Position numbers and translations under genes: made by a program
Shown: positions 22,201-34,200 of the stretch, piece after piece
Layout of the letters: the number at the start of each line of letters is the position of its first letter
Numbering within the stretch: the stretch's first letter is position 1
Notes under the pieces: generated by a model
What the model saw: only the letters and a program-made list of their open reading frames with translations
Databases searched by the model: none
What the model was told of the DNA's origin: nothing
Assembly (NCBI GenBank): GCA_014526335.1
Contig: JACTAT010000029.1
Location: 3,852,105-3,916,104 of the forward strand
Length of the DNA stretch: 64,000 nucleotides
Reading direction: 5' to 3'
Origin: Chrysaora quinquecirrha
Taxonomy: Eukaryota; Cnidaria; Scyphozoa; Semaeostomeae; Pelagiidae

Positions 22201-25200
22201 AAAGACTATGTGGGATGCGGACCTTGGAGACTAGAAAGATATAACTCAGAAAAGAGCGGTGAAAGTCTGGTCTAGGTATTGAATCTAGGCTCTTTAGTAA
22301 TAAATTAGTGTTTGCTTGAAAACAATACTTTGTTCCATAGCACTAAAGCTCTTGAGCTTAAAGATAGTGAGAGGGAAGAGGGGGGTTGGAAAGGGGCTGG
22401 GGATTAGTGGTAAATTCTTGAGCAAGAACTATAGTATAGTTGATCTCAGACGGTCAGACGGTTAGAACTATTAGAATTTTAGGTCATACGAGCAATAAAA
22501 TAGAGTTCGATGACGATTTTCGCAATTAATAGCCCATTTAACTGCCTTGCAGTTGTGGAAAGACTGTAAACTGATAACAAATCATAACGATAAATTTCTT
22601 ACCAATTACCCTTAATTCAAATACTTCAGAAGCAAAACCAATGCTATTTCTTGCAGCACATTCCCATCTTCCTTCATCTTCTTTGCCAATATCTCTGATC
22701 TCAAACATTCCGGTGCTGGAATTCACATGGAATCTGTTCCCACTTATAACCTGAACGCCATTTTTAATCCAGCTTATTACTGGTTTAGGTGCACCAGTTG
22801 CCCGACATTGGAAGAATATAGTGTTTCCAGATCGCACCGTCGTGTCTTCAGGTTTTGTCACAATTTTCGGTGGCACTAAAAGGAAAAAATCAGAATAATC
22901 GAAGAAAATACCATTGCCGATAATGAGTACAAAGGAAAGACTAGAAAAGGCCTCGCTATTCTTTATCCGAAGACCATACATGATTTTCACAAAGAAAGGT
23001 CCTGGCCAAACGACCAAACATTGCTGATTAATTTGTAAATTGCCGTACAAGCAACGCTTTGCTGCAAAACATTGGTTGAGAAGCAGAGTTCGCTTTGCAA
23101 TGTTTTCAAAGCGCATTTTGCCGTGAATTTTGCCTATCAATTTAATTGAGCAACGTGACAAAAGGACAAAACATTGTTTGACATATGCAGACTTCACGTT
23201 TGACAAAAAAAGCTTGATCGTTGTGCATGGGCCTAACTGTAAACTAATCAGACTAGTGGTGCCAGAAAAGTGACGTCATCAATAAAATCTGTAATTTCTA
23301 AGCTGCAAATGGGTTATGGGAAATTCCCTCCAAGTTACTGAGCAATAACTTCAAGAACAGGATTGAACTAATGTACAGTAAACTAACCGACCTCTATCGT
23401 TCACAGTCAGCGTGGCTTTTGTGACATTCACCCCAATAACATTGATGGCCTGGCATTCATATGTTCCTTCGTTTTCTTCCTTGACAAATAAAATCCTCAG
23501 AGTTCCAGAAGGTAATACAAAATGACGTCCGTCAGAAGGCAGACGACCGCCGTCTTTATGCCAGGCGATTGTTGGCGGCGGGTATCCAGCAGCAACGCAT
23601 TCCAGCGTGACTGTTTCGCCATCAAGAGCTGTCTGGTTTTTAGGTGCACGAGTAAATGATGGAGGAGCTGTGAAAAAGTGAATAAAACTTGCATCATATT
23701 GCCAGGAAATAAGAGTATCATCAAACAAGGCTTGTTTAAAAAGATTCAGACCTAAAAGGTCTAGAACGAGAAAGCACGACGATAAAATTTACAGAAATGG
23801 GGCCATTTAAGTTTAAATTGGAACCGGATCCACATGAAAGCAAGTTCAAAATCGTCCCAAACTTAGAAATCGTCAATAATAGCGATAAAATGAAGGAAAA
23901 GCTACACTAGAAGCCAATTTGTCTGACACTCTTCAGATTAGAAACTCCAGAAAGAGGCCGAATCAATTGTTGCACTAGGATATAAACCCACATATGGATC
24001 GAAATTAGCCAATCAGGAAAAATGGGAAAAATCATTGAAATGACCGTGTAATTATGAAAAAAAGTTATCTCATTTTGATAAGTGTAAAACTAAACGTGGA
24101 ATTTTTAGAAAAATAACAATTCAATCCACATTCTAATTCATATTTCCACTTCTTAAACTGAGTACAATAAAGAGTGTCAGAGGTAAAATATCCAAGTATA
24201 ATGTATTTGCATCTCAATTTTTGCTAATTCTTAGTTGGCTTGAATATTTGTACAGCCAAGAGACCTTATAAGGTCTTACATACGATTAATAATAATAATA
24301 AAAATAGCATTTTATTTATACACGAAAGTCCCTTCAGTTATAATGCCTAAATTACTAAAATAAAAATGTACATGCAATAGAATTTTATAAAATATAAATA
24401 CTGTTCTTCCAGGGTGTCGTGTTCGATTGTCATTTTTCAAGCTCGAGGTGATTTTTCAAGTGGTTCTTAAATTGACTGAGCGAGGGTTTTTCTCTGATAT
24501 TGGCTGGGATTTTGTTCCAAACTTTGACACCCGAGAAGTTAAAGCCTTTTTTTGTCTGTTCTAGTCTAACTTTTGGAATGTTTAGGTCGTTGGAATTTCT
24601 GGTTTCCCGCTTGCTTATCGTTGAACTAGTTTCAAAATTGTTTGTGAGAGATTCAGGGCAGTGTTTATGTAATATTTTATACATAATAACTGAACGATCG
24701 TAATCAATCAATTGTTTTACGTTCATCCAGTTATGATTCCATGAATCCTTTTGCAAATTCTCAAAAGACAACAAGTTTTCCTTAACTGAAACTTCATACA
24801 AATGCTCATTATTATCTTACTAACCTTTAACAACCACTTTTGTCGTGTGAGAAATACTTCCAATCGAATTAGTCGCTTCGCAAGTAAAATACCCATGATC
24901 AATTGGTCGTATTGGCATAATCTCCAAGTCTCCATGCGGCAGAAATTTATGCCGCGCGTCATTCTCGACAATATTTCCCTCCTTTCGCCAAATGACAGTC
25001 GGGCGCGGGTATCCGTCGACTCTACATTTCAACATAGCAGCGTTTCCTGATATCGCCTCCATGTTGTCGTGTATTTCAACAAATCTTGGAATCGCTAAAA
25101 AGGACAGAATCATATCTTAGCTAACAATGCCTTTTAAGAAAAGCACGCAAGAAAACATGCAATCTGTCGCGCGTCATATCAATGCATAAGTAACCGTTTT

Positions 25201-28200
25201 GCTTTTGAAATTATTGTATGCGGCTGTGTAATGTCAGTGTCAGCGTTTCTTGTGGTGATAAGGTAATGAAGACCTACGGCTTGGACCACAGGAGTTAGGC
25301 TTTTTCAAATGCGGAAATACAATCGATACACTATCAAATTTACTACTAAAATGAAGACCCTTTATAGAAAGGATGCGTCCAGAATTATAGCCAATCTATT
25401 TGGTTCATTTTGAGTTGAGCGTCATCCTAGCCAGTACCAAGGTTGCTCGTCTGGCTTAAAGATCATGTGCAATGAATTTCTCCTTTACTGTTAATACAAA
25501 TTTAGGTAATTTAGATACCATTGCTTCCAGTTTTGAAACATTTGCTGTCTGTGTTGGAAGTAAAATTTTTAACTGAACGATTTTAGTGAAAATGCAAAAG
25601 AGCGGGTCATCAAAACAGCAACTGCCTAGAAATGGCAGCCAATGACCCATAATCAAATAAGCACCACGGAACACCTCTGCGAGCTCATTCAAGTAAATAA
25701 AGTATTCGAATGGAGAGTGACTGAGTGGTATTAACTTACACTCTCGGTCTGCAAGTGACAATCTGACTTTGCCAACAATACTGCCATATCCATTTTTCAG
25801 TATACATTCATAAATACCAATATCTTGATGCCTAACGGATTGGATTCGTAGTGTCCCATCATCCTTCACGCTAAATCGTCTGTCACGTGGAATGTTGTAG
25901 CCATTTCTTCTCCATGCTGCGTATGGTCTTGAGATTCTATTGGAACCACAGGGAATCAAGACGATAGATCCTGGAGTTGCAACGACATCTTTGATAATCT
26001 CGTTATAAATTGGAGCGGCTGAAAAAAAGCAACGATGTAGGTGATACCATAGTCTATAGTGATACAAGGTTAAAAAACCCTACAAACTACACAATGTTAG
26101 AAGGGGCAGAGTTTTTAAAACCTCACAAACTAATGTTAGGAGGCAGAGGGATGCAGAACCCCCACAAACCAAGCAATGTTAGGCAGTGCAAGCAGGGCCG
26201 TCGGAAGCGGAGGGGCTGGAGGGGGCTTGAACCCCCCAATAATTTTAAAAACAATAGAATGACGTCATAAAATCATTACGTCATCAAGTACTTTTCAGTT
26301 GTTCAGCCCCCCCCCCCTCCCCCACCAATCTGAGATGCCTTCCGACGGTCTTGGCAAGGCTTTGAAAAACACCCACAAACCTACAATTCTCAGATTGGGA
26401 GATGTTTTAGAAGCCGAAAAATTAAAAACATCAATATTCAATTTGCATAAATGTTTCTTAACTCTTATCCATCTAGGTTTTCTTTATCTTATGAAGGGAG
26501 TCAAATGGGCATTTAGATGCGGCTTTCCCAGGCCCGCTTTTTGTATAGGCCTAAGGCCATGAAACGACACCAGCTGCATAGTTATTAAGGGAATTTTGGA
26601 CTCTTTTGTAGCTAATACATATAGGTTTGAATCAGACTGGCTGGGAAGCTTCGATTCATCGGATAATAGAATATTTACGAGCAAAACTTTATGGCGGTGG
26701 AATACACCAATTGGTAGGAATGAGTTTCAAGCACACAGAAGAAAAAGGAAGTCTATTAGCTACAAATTGCAAAAGTAATACAAATAGTATAGTCAATTCC
26801 CAACTTACTGCAATTCAAGTCATTTTCGGTAAGTGTTGACAGTATTCTTCCGCGTTTGCTACGCGGTCTGAAGCAGGTCGCAACAACTTGTGCAGACGTT
26901 TTTCTCACGTATTCCCTGACGGTAGCTAACAAATCGCAGTTGCATCGTAGACGATTATTTTCCAATCTCCTGAAAATGCAGAACATATATATTAAAGAAT
27001 GCTGGTTCTTTAACCTTTGCTGGTTCTAGTTATAGGGATTGAATTCATCTACGACTTACAAACTTCAAAAGGCGTTTTTGTAAACTACAGTAAAGACCAG
27101 CACATAAGAACAAGTTTTTGTACACAGCCTGTTTAGGTTTTTTTGTAGTGAAGTGTATACCATAAACAGAGTGGAGGTTCTTGGCATAAGGTCTAAAGTA
27201 ATTGGCAAAGAATGGTTCAAGGTTTGGCAGTTTTCACAGGACAGGCTATGAAACATTGCACTCATCGAAACATTGCATTCATTTAAACATTGCATTTATT
27301 GAAACATTGCATCCCTTGAAACATTGCATTCATTGAAACATTGCATCCCTTGAAACATTGCATTCATTGAAACATTGCATCCCTTGAAACATTGCATTCA
27401 TTGAAACATTACATCCCTTGAAACATTGCATTCATTGAAACATTGCATTCATTGAAACATTGCATTCATTGAAACATTGCATTCATTGAAACATTGCATT
27501 TATTGAAACATTGCATCCCTTGAAACATTGCATTCATTGAAACATTGCATTCATTGAAACATTGCATTCATTGAAACATTGCATTCATTGAAACATTGCA
27601 TTTATTGAAACATTGCATCCCTTGAAACATTGCATTCATTGAAACATTGCATTCATTGAAACATTGCATTCATTGAAACATTGCATTCATTGAAACATTG
27701 CATTCATTGAAACATTGCATTCATTGAAACATTGCATTCATTAAAACATTGCATTCATTAAAACATTGCATTCATTGAAACATTGCATTCATCGAAACAT
27801 TGCATTCATCGAAACATTGCATTCATTGAAATATTGCATTCATCGAAAGATCGCATTCATTGAAACATTGCATTCATCGAAACATTGCATTCATCGAAAC
27901 ATTTCATTCATTGGTCTGAATACAATGTTTCAATTGAGTCCATGAAAAAGATTTGCTCACACAAACTGCATTTAAACCCCCCTTTATTAAGAAATCTTTG
28001 GGTATCAGGCTGAAATGGGTCTTTATTTTCGTTCTAATATATAATTTCAGGTTGCAAGTTCTCAATAAATGTAGGTTATCGTGTGTGGTTTTTCACTGTG
28101 TTTTTGAGACGACGATGCATTCTTGGGTAGAAGTTCTGTTTTTCAATCCCAGAAAGCTATGACCTAATGGCTCATAGCTTCAGAGTTGTCGCAACATCAT

Positions 28201-31200
28201 CTGAGAGAAAAGCTAAATTGATAACCTTTGTCTAGACTTATTGCTTGAGTCGTTAGTTTCCGCTCCTCCACCACACCAACACCCCGCTACAACTACCAGT
28301 TTGGGCGATCTCATTTTAGTGTTGGCCTCGGTCTCATGAGCGATAACTGGGACTCAAGTAATAAGTCTAACCTTTGTCTCAATCTTCCCAAACAGAAACA
28401 AAGCATCTAACATCTTCACTGCTGGTTGCTGCAGAGTGGAAATAATAATCAAATGCAGCCAAAAACGACAGTCCACATCAGAAAACAGACGGCACCAATT
28501 AAATAGCATCAGCCGTATCCACATCATTTACGCTTAAAAAACAACCACCACACAGAGAATGATCAAGCAACATAACCGACCGCAGACAACCACATCAACG
28601 AAAAGCAAACTACAGCAGTGTGTATAAACGACAGTAGTAGGTAAAGGTTCGCTAAAGATGACAAGCCAAGACCAGCCGACCTCTAGACATATTGCTTGAG
28701 TCGTTAGTTTCCGCTCCTCCACAACACTAACACCCTGCTACAACTACCAGTTTGAGCGATCTCATTTTAGTGTTGGCCTCGGTCTCATGAGCGATAACTG
28801 GAACTCAAGCAATAAGCCTAGCCGACCTCAGCACATTTCTAAATGAAAAAGCTAACTAGGGTAGTTAAACTTACAGATGTTCAAGGTTTATGAGAGGCCC
28901 TAAAACAGCACTGTCTATTTCCTTTATTCTGTTGCTCCAAAGATACCTGTAAAAAAAGAAAACGGACTAAATAAATCATTATTAAAACACAAGAAACAAA
29001 CAACGAATGATATCATCTTCTTTATCAACTTATCAAGCAATGTTTGAACGTTTGACCACGTCACAAAACATTGAAATTAGGCAGAATTCATTGCACAGTG
29101 TTTTTGAAAAAGTTCAAAAGCATTTCTTGCAAGTACAGGCCAAAATTGTTTGAAAAGCAATATTTTGTGTCGTTGTCAAACGGTCAAACATTTTACTTTG
29201 AAAAGCGAAAATCAAATGTTTGACAAATAATGTTTTTCGTTTGGCCGGGGCTGTTTTTGAAAAAATTCCTAAATTTCGTCGTTTTCCTTTGACGAGTGCT
29301 AGAATTCGAATTTGACTGACGTGTTCTCGAATTCGATTTTGACGAATTTCGAATGCGGAATTCTTGCTAATAGCGTAAACAGCTTGGTGTTTTTGCCGAT
29401 TGACAGGAGTTAAATGATGAAGGTTACTGAATTATACTTACAAACTTTTCAATTTTGTAAGGTCCAAAAAAGCATCTTTTGAAATTTGCTCAATATTATT
29501 CTGGTAGACGTATCTGCAGGCGAAAACCATGGATGACTGATCAATTCAGAAAAAAATAAGAAACTAAAATCTTTTCAAACATTCCGTCGAAATCCTTATC
29601 GCAAAGAGCCAGCAGTAGTGTAGAGTTAGAAAAATGCCTAGGGGGCTCTGCTAACAAAATCATCAAAGAAGGACCATTTTCTCTCAGTCGATAAGGGCAG
29701 CTCTCCTACGACCTCCCAGCTTTATACCCCTGAAAGCAAGGGGTGAATCACTTAAAAAGTGGGCCTTGAACTATAGGTTTCTTCTGGAACTACTATCATG
29801 GACAAAATATATATCCGGATTTTATGTAGTACACTTAGGGTACAAAAGTATTGCAACGCTTGACCTAAAATGGCGGCCAACAGTAGCCGTAGGCCCAACA
29901 ACACAAAATTTACATAACAAAGCCATGGCGGCTCAGGGGCATCGTCGAACTTGATTTAGGCGGGAAAATGTTCAAAATTTCATTGACTTTCATTTAGAAT
30001 AAAAAGTAAACGATTTATTTCGCATTTGGGATGAAAAATGGTCAAAAACCTTGAAGCATTGCCTTCCAAATTTTCTGGAAAACATTTCAAGGGCTGTCTT
30101 GAAAAACAGCGATGTATGAACCACTTATCGTGACTTTTGCTACAGAGTTTCGTGGTTTTTTGAGACAAAATAGTTCAAACTTGTAATTACGATTTAAATT
30201 TTCGCTGCAAGTGTGCACTTAGAGAAGAATTTCGGGGGTTGAAGTATTGATAAAGATTTTAGGTGAGTAACTTTTGAAGTTGTTGTTTTGATGCGAAAAT
30301 AAATTTTGCACTTGAGGGAGTCATCAGAAATTTTTATGGACAATTTCATTCACATATTTCAAAACACTGGTTATCCTAAAATATTGCAAATTAATTTTGA
30401 AGCAAATTCTTGGGTTTATAGAGAAGAATTTGCAAATTTACAAAAAGTACCCTCTGTTGGGCCTAAACAAAAGTCACTCACCTGAAATTGTTGTCCACAA
30501 ATAATGTCTGTTTTTTTTGTGGAAACTACTTTTCTCAGTAAAAATTATAACATGGAACAAACGTTTCAACTATTTTGATTTGAAAAACGAAAAATTTTTA
30601 GTCAACGGTCAAAAAAGTAGTTATTTTTATTGCTCTTTATCAAGACAACTCTGGAAATATTTCGCTCGAAATCTGGAACGCACTACTTCATAGTTTTACA
30701 TTATTTTCCACAAGAAGCATCAAATAAATCGTTTACTTTTTATTCTAAATGAAAGTCAATGAAATTTTGAACATTTTCCCGCCTAAATCAAGTTCGACGA
30801 TGCCCCTGAGCCGCCATGGCTTTGCTATGTAAATTTTGTGTTGTTGGGCCTACGGCTACTGTTGGCCGCCATTTTAGGTCAAGCGTTGCAATACTTTTGT
30901 ACCCTAAGTGTAGAAACAAATGTCCTTGTAAAACACGATCCCCCCTCCACCAATGTTGTCATTTATTGCGAACGGTGTATCTGATCGAATCTTCCATCAT
31001 TTACTATCATTTTGTATGAAAAGTCCAGTAACTTTTGTCCAAGACTGTAGAATTTGGCAAATCCATGCCATCAAACGCGTTAACCTAAGGGATTAAAAGT
31101 AATGCAGGAAGCACGGGCTGTTAATAATGCAAAGCTTACAGTTGCTCGAGATCGAATAATCCAGAGAAGGTATCGTCGTTGATGCTCTTCAGATCATTAC

Positions 31201-34200
31201 CATTTAGATACCTATAACACAGAAGTTTAGATGAATGGAATGATGAATAAAATCAAAACAAACTTAATAGAGTTAAAATAGTTGTACAGAAAAAGCACTC
31301 TGTTACAGAGAAAATAATACAACATAGTCAACTCGTGTTTGGAGAACTGTTAAGTAACTGGCTTTCTCCTCCGCAGAGGGGAAGTTGAGAATATGGAGCG
31401 TTAGGGTTGAAAATTTGTGTCAAGTTGAGATAAAAAGAAAAGAGAACTTTAACAGAAATATATCCGTATTGGGTGCTTATTCTTATGGTTATGGTCGACG
31501 ATCCATAACAGGAGGATTCACTATGGTTAATATTATGACTTCGATCGTTCCAGTTTTGTTTCTGAAGTGAAGGTGAAGGTGAAGGATCTCAGTAGTAGGT
31601 TAATTAATCGAGACCTCGAACCTGGCTGTTACGCTACCGTGGCTGGGCTCGAACCCTGACCACAATGATCCCCTGACACCACGAGTCAACTGGATTACAC
31701 CAAGACGCCACAGTACCTTCAGTTTAAACACTTCATAGACGTTTAAACTCTTGAGCTCCAACCAAGATGTTTTCGCTTTCCTTTGCAATACTGAAGTTTT
31801 ACAACTCAAAGACCTTTGAATTAGGGTATATATTTACTTACAAATGCTGTAGGTTTTTCAGATGAAAGAATGCTCCAGGGTCAATGAATCTGATCACATT
31901 GTCGTTGAGAAACCTGGAATTCAAAATGAAGAAAAGGTTTACTTTAAACTGATACAGGGGAACCTCTATTAAGGAGCATCTCTTTAAAACGGTCACTCTC
32001 AAGCCAAGGACAAATATTCTTGTACGGAATCCGTTTCTTATTTAAACAAACTCCATACAGCGGACACATCTCCACAACGAACAATAGAATTGGTCCCAAG
32101 GTGTCTGTTACACGGAGGTTGCATTGTTTGACATTTAAAAACTTGTTAAATGACGATAACTGCAACTTTCTTCAAGTTTCACCGGACGCAAAAAACGTTT
32201 TCAATATTTTCGCTACAGCATGTCACGATAACTAATAATGTTTTCACACTGACACAGTTAAACCAGCTTTATTTAAACCAGGTTAAATTTCCACCAATCA
32301 AATCGACTTACTCTTTGATTAAAAATGTAAGAGCTAAAAGCAAAGCTTTGAGGATATGCGTAGCATTTAATATACGGCTTACAATCGCTTGAGATTTGGC
32401 AAATTCTTCAAGTCATCTTTCTTGATTCTTCTGATCTTGTTCCCACGGAGAACTCTAAAAGATAAAAATTAGTTTTTGAATGCCCGTTCCATTGTGAAGA
32501 ATCATTACGAAGGCTCCATTATGAAGAATCAACCTCATTAACACGGGGTTGCTGACAATAAAAATTTCGGCAAAAATTCTCAGATTTTCTTTTTGGATTC
32601 CATTTTTGTTGCATTGAGTTCTGATTCTGACAGGAGTTTTTGCGAGCAAGAGAGAAGAGCCGGAGCCTCAAAAAAAAAAAAAAACTGGGACAGAGCTACC
32701 AAGATACCAAGCAAGTGGCAAGGCAATGGAAGAAGAATGGAAGTGCGGGCATGCAGTACCGTCGAGAGGGGGGTCGAGGGGGGTCCAGCGGGGTCAGAGG
32801 TCCGGGGCCCGGGTCGTGAAGGGGCCCGAGAAAATTTAAATTCTCTAAATGGTCTCCCCTAAAAGCCGGGTACGATTACATTACCCCGGGGCCCGGTCTG
32901 TCTCTCGATGGCCCTGCGGGCATGGAACATAGTGATCTTTGGAAGTGGTGGGAGACCAAAGAGAAAAGAAGGAAACAGCTAACTCAACCATCACAGCGTC
33001 AGCAAATGCTTAATAAATGTATTACACTGATATTTCTAATCTACAATCAATCTCTTTCGGGTAATAGGCTATTAGTATTACTAAAGGAAGGAAAGGGGTA
33101 TCGGGGAAACGAATCGGAAAGGAGAATCGGAGAACAAGTGAAGAATGACAGAAATGGGTAACAGAGTCTATTTTATTATATACCAATTTTTTCCATCTGT
33201 TATCTTGTCGAATCATTTTCAAATCCATATCTCTGGTAGTCTTCGTAATCCCCGATTCCCCTTTTATTACTTACTTATGATTATAACAACCACGGGTAGT
33301 TGGTATACAATAAAATAGAAAGACTCTTTCACTCATTTCTGTCGTTATTTCCTTATTCCCTGATTCCTTTCCCTGATTCCCCGTTCCTTTTAGAAATATC
33401 CACAGGCGATACATCGAACACAAAGGCACGATACAGAGATTCTTTGGGTCATAAATCTACCTCAGGCGGTTTTCCCAAACGTGGCGGCATGGTAGAGAGA
33501 TTAACTCCCAGCTTCTCTGATTCTTTTTAAAGTACGTGGATTTCAAAATATTCTCAGATAAATCTTTAAAACGCCATTATAAAACCACGTGAGTTGAGTA
33601 CTCTGAGAATGCTCTAGTGCGGTTTCCAAATCAAAACCACTCTTTTCAGTACAAAGAGTGATAACGTATAAAAATAGACTTAAAAGGTTGAGAATTACAT
33701 AATGATAAACGAAGGACGACCTTTTTCACACTGCAGTGATGAAGGGAGCAGCTTTCCAGACGTTTAAGCTATCGCCAAAGATCATTTGCGCCAAGCCTAC
33801 ACTGGTTGGGGGAGCAGAACGGAACATGCGTTCTTCTCCGTTTTCTCTTATTTTATTTTGCTAATAAGGTGAAAGCACGTTGACTTATCACAAAAACCTC
33901 CGAAGTAGACTAACTACATGATGTGGCACAACAAACAAAGTCATGACATGGCAGCCCTGGGGATGGAGTAGAACATTGATTTCAATGGGGTAGAGTCGGT
34001 AGCGGAGCAAGCCTCGATTTCTCCCCCTCTAATCTCTGTGCAGTAAAGTTCATTCATTTTCATTTGTTCATCTGTACAGTTGAGAGATATCAACAGTACA
34101 GTTGCGGGCTTTGATCAGTACAGTGGAAATTTTCAGTACTGATTGTACTGTACTGATGATATCCCTTCAAAATACTAAATACCCTCCACTTTACTGACTC

